From Gammaproteobacteria bacterium (GTDB lineage: Bacteria > Pseudomonadota > Gammaproteobacteria > DSM-19610), in assembly GCA_015494295.1 (NCBI GenBank), contig WGBO01000069.1, positions 1-46,316 of the forward strand: 46,316 nt of DNA, written 5' to 3'. Shown here piece after piece: positions 1 to 9,567 of the stretch; position 1 is the first letter of the stretch, and each line of letters begins with the position of its first letter. The notes under the pieces are model-generated. The model saw only the letters and a program-made list of their open reading frames with translations, was not told where the DNA came from and ran no database searches. Made by a program: the position numbers and the translations under genes.

Positions 1-761
1 GCAATGGCGTCCCTGGCGGCATTCACCTGCCCGCGGATCTCTTCGTTCATGGCGTTGGAACGAAGTGAAAGCTGTCTGACCTCGTCGGCCACCACGGCAA
101 ATCCCCGCCCTGCCTCGCCGGCCCTGGCCGCCTCGATGGCCGCGTTGAGCGCCAGCAGGTTGGTCTGGTCGGCAATCGACCGGACATTTTCAAGCAGGCG
201 GAAGATCCCGTCCATGTGCTCGACCATATCGTCGATCTTGTAGACGGTCTCGACGCTTTGCTTCGCGGTATCCACCATGATCTCGACAAAATAGCTCATG
301 AGATCGCTGGCCTCCTTGATAAAGCCCTTGACGTTCCCGCCACTGGCCTTTACCGCGACGCGCTCGACCAGTTCAATAACGGCGTCTTCCTGGCACTGGG
401 ACTTGGCCACGATGCCGTGAAAACTCTCGCTCAGGGGATTGATTGCATCGCGTAGCAGTGAATGGACGCGCTGGATCTCCTCGCGGATGGCCTCCACTTC
501 GCTCGAAACGGCGCCCGAGAGGTCCTCGGCCACGGCACGGGCCTGGTCCGGCAAGTGAGCGCCAGCATCATCGCGAATTTTCTCTCCACCTTCCCGTGTC
601 GGAAACTTTCGAGCCAGTAACCAGCCGGCAAGCAAAGACGAGGCGGAAACCACGCCCATCAGCGCCCAGCCCCCGGTCCCCGGCAGTTCAGTGAGTGCCA
701 GCACCCCGCTGCCAAACAGGGCGAGTGTCACGATCATGTATATCAGTCTGTCGCTGCGCAT
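1..761 (-). CDS. Methyl-accepting chemotaxis protein, C-terminus beyond the window edge
   Basis: Reading leftwards from ATG at 761, the frame stays open to the edge, giving 253 codons of a chemotaxis receptor. Two hydrophobic segments (about residues 7-24 and 31-50) have almost nothing between them, so there is no large periplasmic ligand domain. The rest is helical. The conserved signalling hairpin is visible near the edge: [20 protein letters not shown], then [15 protein letters not shown]. This tip binds CheA and CheW. An AAGGA sits about 11 bases before the ATG. The gene starts 29 bases after cheB stops and looks like the last gene of the operon. The family is certain; the stimulus is unknown. 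The close-spaced anchor suggests it senses cytoplasmic or membrane signals (inference). Confidence 0.93.
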   Translation of the reverse strand, partial: MRSDRLIYMIVTLALFGSGVLALTELPGTGGWALMGVVSASSLLAGWLLARKFPTREGGEKIRDDAGAHLPDQARAVAEDLSGAVSSEVEAIREEIQRVHSLLRDAINPLSESFHGIVAKSQCQEDAVIELVERVAVKASGGNVKGFIKEASDLMSYFVEIMVDTAKQSVETVYKIDDMVEHMDGIFRLLENVRSIADQTNLLALNAAIEAARAGEAGRGFAVVADEVRQLSLRSNAMNEEIRGQVNAARDAI

Positions 762-790
762 CGTTTACACATTCCTTGTTGGTTTGTCAT

Positions 791-1888
791 TTATTCGTTG
801 GCCGCGGCAGCGCCGCGTTCGCAGGCCCCGGGCAATGCGGAGGCGATCCGCTGCAAGGGCAGCACCCGGTCGACGCATCCCAGTTTCACTGCCTCGCCGG
901 GCATGCCCCATACCACGCTGCTGGCTTCGTCCTGGGCCAGGGTGCTGGCGCCGGCCTGTTTCATCTCCGCCATTCCACGCGCGCCGTCGTCACCCATACC
1001 CGTCAGCAGCACGCCGACTGCATTGATTCCGATCTGGTCCGCAACAGAACGAAACAGCACGTCTACCGAGGGACGATGACGGTTCACCGGCGGACCGTCA
1101 CTGAGGCGGCACACGAACCGGGCGCCGTTGCGCTCCACCAGCAAGTGCCGGTCACCCGGGGCAATGTAGGCATGGCCAGGAAGGATCTGTTCACCATCGC
1201 GCGCTTCGCATACCGACATGGCGCTGACACCGTCCATGCGCCTGGCGAATGCCCCGCTGAAGGCGGCGGGGATATGCTGGGTGATGACAACCCCTGGCGT
1301 GTCGGCGGGCAGGGCCTGCAACACTTCCTTGATGGCTTCGGTGCCACCGGTGGAGGCGCCAATGGCGATCAGTTTGTCCGTGGTCCGGAAAGGACGCCTG
1401 GCGCCGGGTTTCGCGATCACCGCGTCCGCCGACAGACGGGGGCGGACATCCGTGGGTCCTTTCCAGGCACGCGGCCGCGCGGACGCGGCAATTTTTACCT
1501 TGGAAACGATTTCGTCGGCGTAATCCTGCATGCCGTGCTGGACGTCAATCGCAGGCTTGGTCACGAAATCGACAGCACCGAGTTCCATCGCCTCCAGCGT
1601 GACGTCGGCGCCCTCCTCCGTCAGGGAGGAAACCATCAATACCGGCATTGGGCGCAGGCGCATCAGGTTGCGCAGGAAGGTGATGCCATCCATGCGCGGC
1701 ATTTCCACATCCAGTGTAAGCACATCGGGATTCAAGGTCTTTATCTTGTCCCGGGCGATATAGGGGTCGGGCGCCGTACCGACCACCTCGATGGCCGGGT
1801 CGGATTCAAGAATCGCACGGAGCATCTTGCGGATCAGGGCGGAATCATCCACCACCAGCACCCGAATCTTTCCATTGTCCCGTTTCAT
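791..1888 (-). CDS. cheB: Chemotaxis protein-glutamate methylesterase/glutamine deamidase CheB
   Basis: A 365-residue CheB that removes methyl groups from receptor glutamates and deamidates receptor glutamines. It has an N-terminal receiver domain (phospho-acceptor Asp60 in [12 protein letters not shown]), a linker, and a C-terminal methylesterase domain. The catalytic triad matches the family: Ser179 in GASTGG, His205 in TQHIP and Asp300 in [14 protein letters not shown] twelve bases upstream is in frame but directly abuts the AAGGAG ribosome site, so ATG at 1888 is preferred. It follows cheD by 16 bases in the operon. CheA would phosphorylate it to speed adaptation. Length and motifs are normal. 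Confidence 0.97.
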   Translation of the reverse strand: MKRDNGKIRVLVVDDSALIRKMLRAILESDPAIEVVGTAPDPYIARDKIKTLNPDVLTLDVEMPRMDGITFLRNLMRLRPMPVLMVSSLTEEGADVTLEAMELGAVDFVTKPAIDVQHGMQDYADEIVSKVKIAASARPRAWKGPTDVRPRLSADAVIAKPGARRPFRTTDKLIAIGASTGGTEAIKEVLQALPADTPGVVITQHIPAAFSGAFARRMDGVSAMSVCEARDGEQILPGHAYIAPGDRHLLVERNGARFVCRLSDGPPVNRHRPSVDVLFRSVADQIGINAVGVLLTGMGDDGARGMAEMKQAGASTLAQDEASSVVWGMPGEAVKLGCVDRVLPLQRIASALPGACERGAAAANE

Positions 1889-1904
1889 GCCGCGCCACAC
1901 TCCT

Positions 1905-2561
1905 TCAAAACAGTTCCACGCCGCCGTCTACCGGCGTTTTCCGCAGGTCGTCGAGGTAGTGGGTCTCCCGCTCGACGATGGTTTCGTTGTGCATGTTTCG
2001 GAGTTTCCTCACCTGAACCTTTCCGCTGGCGGGGGTGTAAACGACCTTGCGCGGATAAACGTCCCCGAGATCCTGTCCGGCCAGGACCAGGCCCTCCGTT
2101 GCGATATAGTCCAGCACGAAATCGATATTGCGCCGGCCGATATCGGTAGTCCCACGGAGTATGCGCCCGCCCCCGACCAGCTTGACTTCGAGGAATTCGC
2201 GCCGCCCGCCGTGCTTGAGAATCTCGTTTATCATCGTTTCCATGGCATAGCTTCCATACCGAGCCGCACTGCTGTTCGGTCCCTGCCGCCAACTGTCGTT
2301 CATGCGTGAGGAATCGGGCAGCATGAAGTGGTTCATGCCGCCGATGCCGAAATGGCTGTCCCGGATACAGGCCGACACGCAGGACCCCAGCACCGTGGTG
2401 ATCTTTTCGTCAGCCAGTGTCACGTAGTACTCGCCGGGCAGTATCTTGGCGACGTAACAGTTTCGCGTCTTGTCCCAGTAACGCTTTATGCGTTCGAATC
2501 CCGGCAAGGCCGGCGACATGTCAGGGGCGTGGACGCCCGGAACCCGATTGGCAACTACCAT
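1905..2561 (-). CDS. cheD: Chemoreceptor glutamine deamidase CheD
   Basis: A 218-residue CheD, which deamidates specific receptor glutamines and so tunes receptors for methylation. The catalytic residues are recognisable: Thr55 and Cys61 in [13 protein letters not shown], and His78 in GGMNHFMLP. The spacing between Cys and His (17) equals that in Thermotoga CheD. Its ATG overlaps the cheR TGA by one base (TGATG), which indicates translational coupling, and a GGAG lies nine bases upstream inside cheR. An in-frame ATG at codon 15 is an alternative start. The N-terminal 40 residues before the core are longer than in the shortest homologues. No cheC is present in the window. Confidence 0.95.
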   Translation of the reverse strand: MVVANRVPGVHAPDMSPALPGFERIKRYWDKTRNCYVAKILPGEYYVTLADEKITTVLGSCVSACIRDSHFGIGGMNHFMLPDSSRMNDSWRQGPNSSAARYGSYAMETMINEILKHGGRREFLEVKLVGGGRILRGTTDIGRRNIDFVLDYIATEGLVLAGQDLGDVYPRKVVYTPASGKVQVRKLRNMHNETIVERETHYLDDLRKTPVDGGVELF

Positions 2562-3463
2562 CAGCAATGTCTCCGGTAAATCGTCCGCCCAAGGTTCTCG
2601 AAGCGCTCCGAGACCTTGAACAGGGATTCCGAATGTCCGATAAACAGGTGTCCGCCAAGTGGCAGAAGATCCGCAATCCGGTCGAACAGCATGCGCTGCG
2701 TGGGTTTGTCGAAATAGATGACGACGTTTCGGCAAAAAATCGCGTCGAAAGGCCCACGCATCGGCCACGCGTGCATCAGGTTCAGGGTACGGAAGGTGAC
2801 CAGGCGCCGGATTTCCGGTGACACGCGCACCTTTCCGGCGTTTTCCCCCTTCCCCTTCTGAAACCAGCGGCGCAACCGGGCCGGATCCAGACTGGAAACG
2901 CGTTCCAGGTCGTAGACACCGCGGCTGGCGGTGGCAATCACGCTGGAATCGATATCGGTGGCGAGAATACGCACATCCCAGTCGCCGATGTCGGGCATGG
3001 CCTCGGACAGCGTCATGGCGATCGAAAAGGCTTCCTCCCCGATCGAACAGCCGGCCGACCAGATGCGCAGACGCCTGTCGCCGGCGTGCTGTTCCCGCCA
3101 GCGCGGCAGCAACTCCGCGGCGAGATAGTCGAAATGATGTTCCTCGCGGAAAAATGCGGTGAGGTTGGTGGTAAGGGCGTTGATGAAGTGGGTGAACTCC
3201 TCGCCCTGCCCGGTGGCGACCTGGCGGCAGTAGGCGTCGAAACTGCCCAGGCCTAGTGCCCGCAGGCGCCGCGCCAGCCGGCTGTAGACCATGCCGCGCT
3301 TGGCGCCCGACAGGGAAATCCCGGCATGTTCGCGCAGCAGGCCGCGCACGCACTCGAAGTTGGCGTCGCTGAAAGGGAACTCGCGGCCCGCAACAGCGCC
3401 GGGCGCGTCCGCGTCGCCACGCCCGTCGTGCGCCGTTTCGGCGGCCAGGTTCACCGGGAACAC
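2561..3463 (-). CDS. cheR: Chemotaxis protein methyltransferase CheR
   Basis: A 300-residue S-adenosylmethionine-dependent methyltransferase that methylates receptor glutamates. An all-helical N-terminal domain (about 30-110, with TNLTAFFRE) is followed by the Rossmann methyltransferase domain with motif I WSAGCSIGEEAFSIAM (135-150), the acidic turn ATDIDSSVI (168-176) and FCRNVVIYFD (243-252). Translation starts at GTG 3463: an in-frame TGA lies four codons upstream and AAGG precedes the GTG. It sits 37 bases after the Aer-like receptor, whose C-terminus carries a pentapeptide of the type that docks CheR. It shares one base with cheD. Confidence 0.96.
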   Translation of the reverse strand: MFPVNLAAETAHDGRGDADAPGAVAGREFPFSDANFECVRGLLREHAGISLSGAKRGMVYSRLARRLRALGLGSFDAYCRQVATGQGEEFTHFINALTTNLTAFFREEHHFDYLAAELLPRWREQHAGDRRLRIWSAGCSIGEEAFSIAMTLSEAMPDIGDWDVRILATDIDSSVIATASRGVYDLERVSSLDPARLRRWFQKGKGENAGKVRVSPEIRRLVTFRTLNLMHAWPMRGPFDAIFCRNVVIYFDKPTQRMLFDRIADLLPLGGHLFIGHSESLFKVSERFENLGRTIYRRHC

Positions 3464-3500
3464 CCACGACCTTCACTGTCGTCCCCGCGCCTGAACATGC

Positions 3501-5903
3501 TCAGAACTCCTCCCATTCCCCGTCGTCGAAGTCCTGGTTGACAGCCTTCGAGCCGCTGCTACGCCGGGCGCCCGCTGCCGGCCTGGTCTCGGGCTTTGAA
3601 GCAGGCGCGGGAGACGTGAAGGGCCGTTCAGGAGAACGCCTCTCCGCGCCTTCCCATACGGCATCGGTCTGTTCCGCGGTATCGTCGCCCGTCTTGAAGA
3701 AGCCGATCAGGCTGGTGAGCCGGGCACCCTGTTCGTCGAGTGACTTGGACGCCGCCGCGGCCTCCTCGACCAGCGCGGCATTCTGCTGGGTGACCTCGTC
3801 CATCTGCATGATGGCCTTGTTGACCTGCTCGATGCCGGTGGACTGTTCCTGGCTGGCTGCCGCGATCTCGGCCACGATGTCGCTGACCTTTTTCACTGCG
3901 GTGACGATCTCCTGCAGGGCTTCGCCGGACTTGTCGACCAGTTCGCCACCTTCCTCCACCTTGCTGACGCTGTCCTCGATCAGCCCCTTGATCTCCTTGG
4001 CGGCTCCGGCACTGCGCTGAGCAAGGTTGCGCACCTCCGCGGCCACTACCGCGAAACCGCGGCCCTGTTCACCCGCGCGTGCAGCCTCGACGGCGGCGTT
4101 CAGGGCCAGCAAATTGGTCTGGAACGCGATCTCGTCGATGACGCCGATGATGTCGGCGATCTTCTGGCTGCTGGCGTTGATGGCGGCCATTGCGTCGATC
4201 GCCTGGCTGACCACTTCGCCACCCTGCTCCGCCTGTTCGCGTCCGGCGGCCGCGAGCTGATTGGCCTGCCGGGCGTTGTCCGCGTTCTGTTTCACCGTGG
4301 AAGTCATTTCCTCCATGCTGGAGGCCGTCTCCTCCAGCGACGCGGCTTGCTGTTCAGTCCGCTGGCTGAGGTCGGTATTGCCCTGCGCGATCTCCGATGC
4401 GCCGGTGGAAATGCCGGCGGTGACGCCGCGAATCTGCTGAACCATGTCCAGCAGGTTGGTCATCGAGGCGTTTATGGCATCCCGCAACTCGGCAAACTCG
4501 CCCTGGAAATCACCTTCCATCTTCTGCCCCAGGTCGCCTTCTGCCAGCGCGGCGACCACCCGGCGAGTCTCCTTGATGGGCACCACAACCGCGCTCATCA
4601 ACTCATTGATTCCCTCGCCAAGTGTTTTCATGAAGCCCTCGTAGCTGTCGGTGTTGATGCGCTTGTCCAGCTTGCCTACGGTTGCGTCCGCGATCAGCGA
4701 CTCGACCTGGTGCTCGGCATCAAGTTGCAGGGTAATATCCTTCCATTCAACGGCGGTACCAAGACGATTGCCGCTGTCGTCGACCACCGGGTTGGCGACC
4801 AGCTCAAAGGTGCGGCGTCCGATCTTGATCCTTGCCCGGTGGGTGTCGGTCATGCGCGCCAGCAGTTCGCGCTGGTGTTCCGGGTGTTTGTGGAATACGT
4901 CGATGTTCGCGCCCAGCAGCTTGTCGGCGGAAAACTCGGGGAGGTCCTCGCGCAAATCGTCCTGGGCGTCCCGCATCATCTCCTCGACCGACTGGTTCAG
5001 GTAAATAATGTTTCCGTCGTTGTCGGCCACCATCACGTTGGTGGACACGTTGTCCAGCGCGACCTTGATGCGTTGCGCGGCATCGCCCTGGCGGCGCGCC
5101 TCGTCGAGATCGAAACCGAGCTTGATCTGCATCGACTTCAAGGCACGCAGCACGTCGCCTATTTCGTCACCGCGATGAATATCGATGCGATCATTGAAAT
5201 TACCCTCGGTGATCTCGCCGAAATGCCGGATCACGCCTTCCAGCGGCTTCAGAATTCCTCTTTCCATGGCCAGGTACAACATGGAGAACAGCACCAGCAG
5301 TGCGCCGCCCATGCCGCCTGCAAACGCCGTCATGTGGTCGGTACCGTTGTTTATCGCGTTGTCGATTCCCCAGCCGGCAAAGGCAAAAATCAGCGTGGAA
5401 ACGGCAACCACGGCCGCGAACTTCTGGCGCAGTCCGAACTGGCGCACGGCGGCGAGCAGCCTGCCGACGCGCCCCTGTGGCTCCAGCGACGCCTTGCCGG
5501 CGTTGAGATCCCGGTACAGGGCTTCGGCTTCCTCGACCTGCTGACGGGTCGGACGGGTTCGCACCGACATGTATTCGACCACGTGGCCGTTCTTGCGCAC
5601 CGGCGTGACGTGGGCTTCCACCCAGTAGTGGTCGCCGTTCTTGCAACGATTCTTGACGAGCCCCGTCCACGGCCGGCCCGACTTCACATGAGACCACAGA
5701 TCCTTGAAAGCCGCCGGCGGCATGTCCGGGTGGCGGATGACATTGTGATTCTTGCCCAGCAACTCGTCATCCACGAAACCGCTGATTTTCTTGAAATAGT
5801 CGTTAGTGTATGTAATAGCGCCCTTGAGGTCGGTCTTCGACACGATGGTCTGACCGTCTTCCATCTCGACTTCGTGGTTGGTGACTGGTGAATTGATCTT
5901 CAT
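3501..5903 (-). CDS. Aer-like PAS-containing methyl-accepting chemotaxis protein
   Basis: An 800-residue receptor. Order: PAS domain about 20-125 with an Aer-type signature ([17 protein letters not shown]) expected to bind a flavin; two membrane helices about 163-183 and 190-213 separated by a very short loop; HAMP about 215-268; second PAS about 275-395; a second HAMP-like stretch; then the methylation and signalling domain 480-735 with the [20 protein letters not shown] tip. A proline/serine-rich tail ends in EWEEF, matching the aromatic pentapeptide that tethers CheR and CheB. Start ATG 5903 follows AGGAG; the frame is open further upstream but would overlap cheW. Likely role: redox or energy taxis (inference from the first PAS domain). 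It lies inside the che operon. Confidence 0.95.
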   Translation of the reverse strand: MKINSPVTNHEVEMEDGQTIVSKTDLKGAITYTNDYFKKISGFVDDELLGKNHNVIRHPDMPPAAFKDLWSHVKSGRPWTGLVKNRCKNGDHYWVEAHVTPVRKNGHVVEYMSVRTRPTRQQVEEAEALYRDLNAGKASLEPQGRVGRLLAAVRQFGLRQKFAAVVAVSTLIFAFAGWGIDNAINNGTDHMTAFAGGMGGALLVLFSMLYLAMERGILKPLEGVIRHFGEITEGNFNDRIDIHRGDEIGDVLRALKSMQIKLGFDLDEARRQGDAAQRIKVALDNVSTNVMVADNDGNIIYLNQSVEEMMRDAQDDLREDLPEFSADKLLGANIDVFHKHPEHQRELLARMTDTHRARIKIGRRTFELVANPVVDDSGNRLGTAVEWKDITLQLDAEHQVESLIADATVGKLDKRINTDSYEGFMKTLGEGINELMSAVVVPIKETRRVVAALAEGDLGQKMEGDFQGEFAELRDAINASMTNLLDMVQQIRGVTAGISTGASEIAQGNTDLSQRTEQQAASLEETASSMEEMTSTVKQNADNARQANQLAAAGREQAEQGGEVVSQAIDAMAAINASSQKIADIIGVIDEIAFQTNLLALNAAVEAARAGEQGRGFAVVAAEVRNLAQRSAGAAKEIKGLIEDSVSKVEEGGELVDKSGEALQEIVTAVKKVSDIVAEIAAASQEQSTGIEQVNKAIMQMDEVTQQNAALVEEAAAASKSLDEQGARLTSLIGFFKTGDDTAEQTDAVWEGAERRSPERPFTSPAPASKPETRPAAGARRSSGSKAVNQDFDDGEWEEF

Positions 5904-5937
5904 GGCTTCGCTCCTGATTTCCGTTGCCCGGACCGGC

Positions 5938-6477
5938 TCAAGACGCCGCGTCCGCTGTTTCCTCGCCGATACCGTCCAGGTGTTCCAGTACACCGGCATT
6001 GATAAGGTGGTCGATGTCCAGCAGGATGATCATCTTGTCATCCACCGTGGCCAGGCCCTTGACCGAATCGGTATCCACAACGCCGCCGAAATCCGGCGTC
6101 GCTCGTGTTTCCTCCGCTTGCACGTCATAGACTTCCGATACGGCGTCAACAACGATACCCATGGTGCGTTCCTGTTCCTCGTGGCGGATCTTCAGCACGA
6201 TCACCACGGTGGTCTTGCCGTACTCGATCCGGTCCAGGCCGAAGCGCTGGCGCAGGTCGATGATGGGAACGATGGTGCCACGCAGGTTGATCACGCCCTT
6301 GACGAAGTCTGGCGTGTTGGGGATCGGGGTCACCCGCTCCCAGCCCTTGATTTCCTGTACCCTGAGGATATCCACACCGTATTCCTCCCCGGCGAGGATG
6401 AAGGTGAGGTACTGCGCCGTTTCGGCGGCCTTGCTTTCATCGCCCGGCTGTTCGTCCACTGCTTGTGCCGTATTCAT
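5938..6477 (-). CDS. cheW: Chemotaxis coupling protein CheW
   Basis: A 179-residue single-domain CheW adaptor that joins CheA to receptors in the signalling array. The CheW fold is clear: [22 protein letters not shown], then [36 protein letters not shown] and a C-terminal [11 protein letters not shown]. Short acidic, low-complexity tails flank it at both ends (about 20 residues each). The start codon has an AGGGAG eight bases upstream. It lies 19 bases after cheA and 34 bases before the Aer-like receptor. Nothing unusual except the tails. Confidence 0.96.
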   Translation of the reverse strand: MNTAQAVDEQPGDESKAAETAQYLTFILAGEEYGVDILRVQEIKGWERVTPIPNTPDFVKGVINLRGTIVPIIDLRQRFGLDRIEYGKTTVVIVLKIRHEEQERTMGIVVDAVSEVYDVQAEETRATPDFGGVVDTDSVKGLATVDDKMIILLDIDHLINAGVLEHLDGIGEETADAAS

Positions 6478-6496
6478 GAAAATGTCTCCCTGTCGC

Positions 6497-8533
6497 CTAG
6501 GCGGCGTCGCCGTTCAACAGTTGCAGGCGCCCGCTGCCAGGCCGGTTTCTGCCCAGTTCGATCAGACCGGCGACGTCGATGATCAGCGCCACCGTCCCGT
6601 CGCCGAGTATGGTGGCCCCGGACAGCCCCTCGACCGGCCGGAAGTTGCTCTCCAGTGACTTGATGACCACCTGCTGCTGGCCGAGCAGATCGTCGATCAC
6701 CAGCCCGATACGCCCGTTACTTCCCTCCACCACCACCAGCAGGCTTTCCGCGAAGTCGCCGGAGCGCCGGGGCACATCGAACAGGTCGTGCAGGTTTATG
6801 ACGGGAATGTATTCGTCCCGCAGCTTGTACACGTCAGCCTGCCCGGCCACCGAGCTGACCCGGCGCCGGTCGATCTGCAATGACTCGACAATAGACACCA
6901 GCGGAATGATGTAGATCGCATCCCCGACCTGGACCAGTTGGCCATCCAGGATCGCCAGCGTCAGCGGCAGGCGGATAGTGAAGGTCGTCCCCTCGCCTTG
7001 CCGCGAGCGGACCTCGACGCTGCCGCCAAGGTCCTTGATGTTGCGCCGCACCACGTCCATGCCGACGCCGCGACCGGAAACGTCGCTGACCTCGTCCGCG
7101 GTGGAAAAGCCCGGCTGAAAGATCAGGTCGCTGATATCCTCTTCGCCGGGTTCCTCGCCCGGCCCGACCAGGCCCCGTTCCCGGGCTTTGGCCAGAATCT
7201 TTTCATGGTTGAACCCCGCTCCATCGTCGCTGATCTCGATAACGATGTTCCCGCCCTGGTGGTAGGCGTTCAGGTGCAAAATTCCGGTTTCGGGTTTTCC
7301 GGCGGCGTGTCGCCGCTCCGGCGTTTCGATGCCGTGGTCCATGGAATTCCGGACCAGGTGCACCAGCGGATCGCCGATCTTTTCCAGCACCGTCTTGTCG
7401 AGTTCTGTGTGTTCTCCCGACAGGCGCAGTTCCACCTGCTTTCCGAGTTTCTGGCTGAGATCATGCACCAGGCGCGGAAAGCGGTTGAAGGAAAAACTGA
7501 TGGGAAGCATGCGAATACGCATGACACCTTCCTGCAGTTCGCGCGTATTTCGCTCGAGATCGGCGAGACCGTCGCGCAGGCGCTCGAACGCCGCCTGGTC
7601 GAACGAATCGAAGTCGCTGCCGCCAACCTGGCCCAGCATCGACTGGGTGATGACCAGTTCGCCGACGATATTGATCAGGGCATCGATCTTGTCGATGCCA
7701 ACCCGGATCGAGCTCGTTTCGGTGCCGCCGGTTTTCGCGCGTCCCGCCTCCTTCCGGGGGACGACGGCAACATCCGGCGCACCGTCTGTCGCCTTGTCCC
7801 CACCATCCGGCGGCGCGACATCCAGCGCCTCGATATCCAGTTCACAGTCGCCCTCCACCCACTCGAAGATTTCGTCGACCTGCTCCCTGGCAACCTCGCC
7901 ACGCAGCACCAGGGACCAGCCCAGGCATGCTTCCTCGGGTGACAGGTCCTCGAAGGCTGGCAGTCCGGACAGATCGGCCTCCACTTGCAGTTCGCCCAGG
8001 GCCGCCAGTTCCCGAAACATGCGCACGGGATCGTTGCCGGTCTGCATCAGGTGGGGATGCGGGCGGAAGCGAATGCGCCAGCCGCCCATGCTTTCACCGC
8101 CACCATGGTCGCCGGCCATTTGCCGGTTATCGCCGACGGCATCGGCGCCATCCAGCAGGGATTCCAGCGCCGAGCGCGTGCTGGCTACCCGTTCCTGGTC
8201 GGGGGTCTGACCGTCGCGAACGGCGCCCAGCAACTCCCTCACCACGTCCACCGATGCCAGCAACAGGTCGACGGCCTGCCCGGTAACCTCGCGGCGGCCG
8301 TCGCGCATCTGGTCGAGCAGTGTTTCCATGACGTGGGTAAACCCGGCGACCTCGACGAACCCGAACGTACCGCTTCCGCCCTTGATGGAATGCGCGGCAC
8401 GAAAGATGGTGTTGATCGTTTCCGCGTCGGCTTCGCCACGATTCAGATCGAGAAGCGCGGACTCCATGTTTTCCAGGCCCTCGAAACTTTCCTCGAAGAA
8501 CACCTGGTGGAACTGACTCATGTCGATGGACAT
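6497..8533 (-). CDS. cheA: Chemotaxis histidine kinase CheA
   Basis: A 678-residue CheA. P1 Hpt domain at the N-terminus with phospho-accepting His48 in AAHSIKGGSGTFG; a middle region (about 165-250) that looks like a response-regulator-binding P2 module; dimerisation helices with SIRVGIDKIDALINIVGELV; a HATPase domain with HLVRNSMDHGIE and the glycine-rich DVSGRGVGMDVVRRNI; and a C-terminal CheW-like P5 domain. It phosphorylates CheY and CheB. An ATG four codons downstream (8521) is an alternative start, because the AGGA next to the first ATG is too close. cheY stops three bases upstream, so the two are tightly linked. Confidence 0.96.
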   Translation of the reverse strand: MSIDMSQFHQVFFEESFEGLENMESALLDLNRGEADAETINTIFRAAHSIKGGSGTFGFVEVAGFTHVMETLLDQMRDGRREVTGQAVDLLLASVDVVRELLGAVRDGQTPDQERVASTRSALESLLDGADAVGDNRQMAGDHGGGESMGGWRIRFRPHPHLMQTGNDPVRMFRELAALGELQVEADLSGLPAFEDLSPEEACLGWSLVLRGEVAREQVDEIFEWVEGDCELDIEALDVAPPDGGDKATDGAPDVAVVPRKEAGRAKTGGTETSSIRVGIDKIDALINIVGELVITQSMLGQVGGSDFDSFDQAAFERLRDGLADLERNTRELQEGVMRIRMLPISFSFNRFPRLVHDLSQKLGKQVELRLSGEHTELDKTVLEKIGDPLVHLVRNSMDHGIETPERRHAAGKPETGILHLNAYHQGGNIVIEISDDGAGFNHEKILAKARERGLVGPGEEPGEEDISDLIFQPGFSTADEVSDVSGRGVGMDVVRRNIKDLGGSVEVRSRQGEGTTFTIRLPLTLAILDGQLVQVGDAIYIIPLVSIVESLQIDRRRVSSVAGQADVYKLRDEYIPVINLHDLFDVPRRSGDFAESLLVVVEGSNGRIGLVIDDLLGQQQVVIKSLESNFRPVEGLSGATILGDGTVALIIDVAGLIELGRNRPGSGRLQLLNGDAA

Positions 8534-8536
8534 GTC

Positions 8537-8899
8537 CTAGCCCAGTACCCGCTTGACCGTAGAGAGGAGTTGCTCGGGGTTGAAGGGCTTGACGATCCAG
8601 CCGGTCGCGCCCGCCGCCTTGCCCTCCTGTTTCTTGTCCCCGCCCGATTCGGTGGTCAGCATCAGGATGGGTGTGTACTTGTAGCTCGGCAGGCTGCGCA
8701 GTTCGCGAATCAGCGTGATACCGTCCATCACCGGCATGTTGACGTCGGAGATCACCAGGTTGAACGCCTTGCCGCGCGCGGCGGCAAGCGCCCTCTGGCC
8801 ATCTTCGGCCTCGACCACTTCGTGACCAGCCTGCTTGAGCGTGAACGCCACCATCTGGCGCATCGATGTCGAATCGTCTACTGCGAGTATCGTTGCCAT
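8537..8899 (-). CDS. cheY: Chemotaxis response regulator CheY
   Basis: A 120-residue stand-alone receiver domain. The acidic pocket VDDS (Asp8, Asp9), phospho-acceptor Asp52 in ISDVNMPVMDG, the switch Thr in LTTES (82/83) and Lys104 in IVKPFNP are all present. When phosphorylated by CheA it would bind the flagellar switch or another output. It is the second clear gene of the operon, 24 bases after the STAS gene and three bases before cheA. It is most like the single-domain CheY encoded next to cheA in multi-operon bacteria; no cheZ is found in the window. Confidence 0.95.
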   Translation of the reverse strand: MATILAVDDSTSMRQMVAFTLKQAGHEVVEAEDGQRALAAARGKAFNLVISDVNMPVMDGITLIRELRSLPSYKYTPILMLTTESGGDKKQEGKAAGATGWIVKPFNPEQLLSTVKRVLG

Positions 8900-8923
8900 A
8901 TCGCCTTTACTCCATTGTCCTTC

Positions 8924-9226
8924 TCATACCTCGTTTGAAACGCGCTCCATCGCCATGCCGGCTTCCAGCCCGGTCAGGCGCGCGGCCTCGCGCAGCGGTT
9001 CGGAAATACCCGACCATCGGGGTTGCGGGCCGGCGCCGATCGCCGTCTGCACGAAGGCGCAAAGCAACTGCAGGCCGGCTGTATCGACCCGCTGTACTTC
9101 GCTACCATCGAGAACCAGAGGCTGCGAACCGGCAAGATGTTGCGCCAGTTTCCCCTTGAGATCGTTGACCCCGGCAATATCCACCACTGCCTCCAGAACC
9201 ACCCTGACCTGCTCCCTGTCATCCAT
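8924..9226 (-). CDS. STAS-domain protein, first clear gene of the chemotaxis operon
   Basis: A 100-residue protein that is one STAS domain, the fold of anti-sigma-factor antagonists. The conserved loop VDTAGLQLLCAF (47-58) puts Thr49 where family members carry the phosphorylatable Ser or Thr. The N-terminal strand reads QVRVVLEAVVDIAGVNDLKG. Start ATG 9226 fits the domain; the frame continues upstream but adds only a non-homologous stretch. STAS genes at the head of che operons are known, and they are thought to act as phospho-switch partners or array modulators. No kinase or phosphatase partner gene lies nearby, so the exact role is unknown. Confidence 0.85.
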   Translation of the reverse strand: MDDREQVRVVLEAVVDIAGVNDLKGKLAQHLAGSQPLVLDGSEVQRVDTAGLQLLCAFVQTAIGAGPQPRWSGISEPLREAARLTGLEAGMAMERVSNEV

Positions 9227-9260
9227 CGCGTCCACCCTGAACAGACTGTCGTGTTTGCAT

Positions 9261-9368
9261 CTACCCGGCCAGCGCAATAAGGCTGAACAGTTCCATCAGA
9301 ACCGGGAAACGTCGCCTTTGACGTTGCGATGCGGCCTGGTTGCCGGGCATCCTTTCGTTCCGGTTCAT
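9261..9368 (-). CDS. Possible 35-residue leader or small protein upstream of the STAS gene
   Basis: An ATG at 9368 is preceded by GGAGCAGGAT and opens a 35-codon frame ending in TAG at 9261, 34 bases before the STAS start. The product would begin MNRNERMPGNQ, contain a basic QRQRRR stretch and end in a hydrophobic LMELFSLIALAG. The family is not recognised. Position and ribosome site are suggestive, but the frame is short and could be chance. The rest of the gap 9227-9567 holds no other feature I can support and presumably carries the operon promoter. Confidence 0.25.
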   Translation of the reverse strand: MNRNERMPGNQAASQRQRRRFPVLMELFSLIALAG

Positions 9369-9567
9369 ATCCTGCTCCCTTGCTTCCGGTCGATTCGGCA
9401 TGTCCCGGACGGAACCGCCTTGCTGTTTCGGCTTACCCGGATTTGTCGGCGCGGGGAGATGAGACCGGATAGGAAACCGGCACGGATAGAGCTAGATGTT
9501 TGGCTGATATTTCAGTAGGAAAGTGAGGAGACTATTGCTTGGGGAATAATCTGATATTTTCGCCGGA

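Noticed and set aside
4347..5891. Plus-strand open frame (over 500 codons) opposite the Aer-like receptor
   Set aside because: Antisense to conserved PAS and signalling domains; composition typical of a shadow frame.
9445..9475. GCCGACAA on the minus strand resembling the -10 of a flagellar sigma28 promoter for the chemotaxis operon
   Set aside because: No TAAA-type -35 is found 15 bases upstream, and one base differs from GCCGATAA. Support is too weak.
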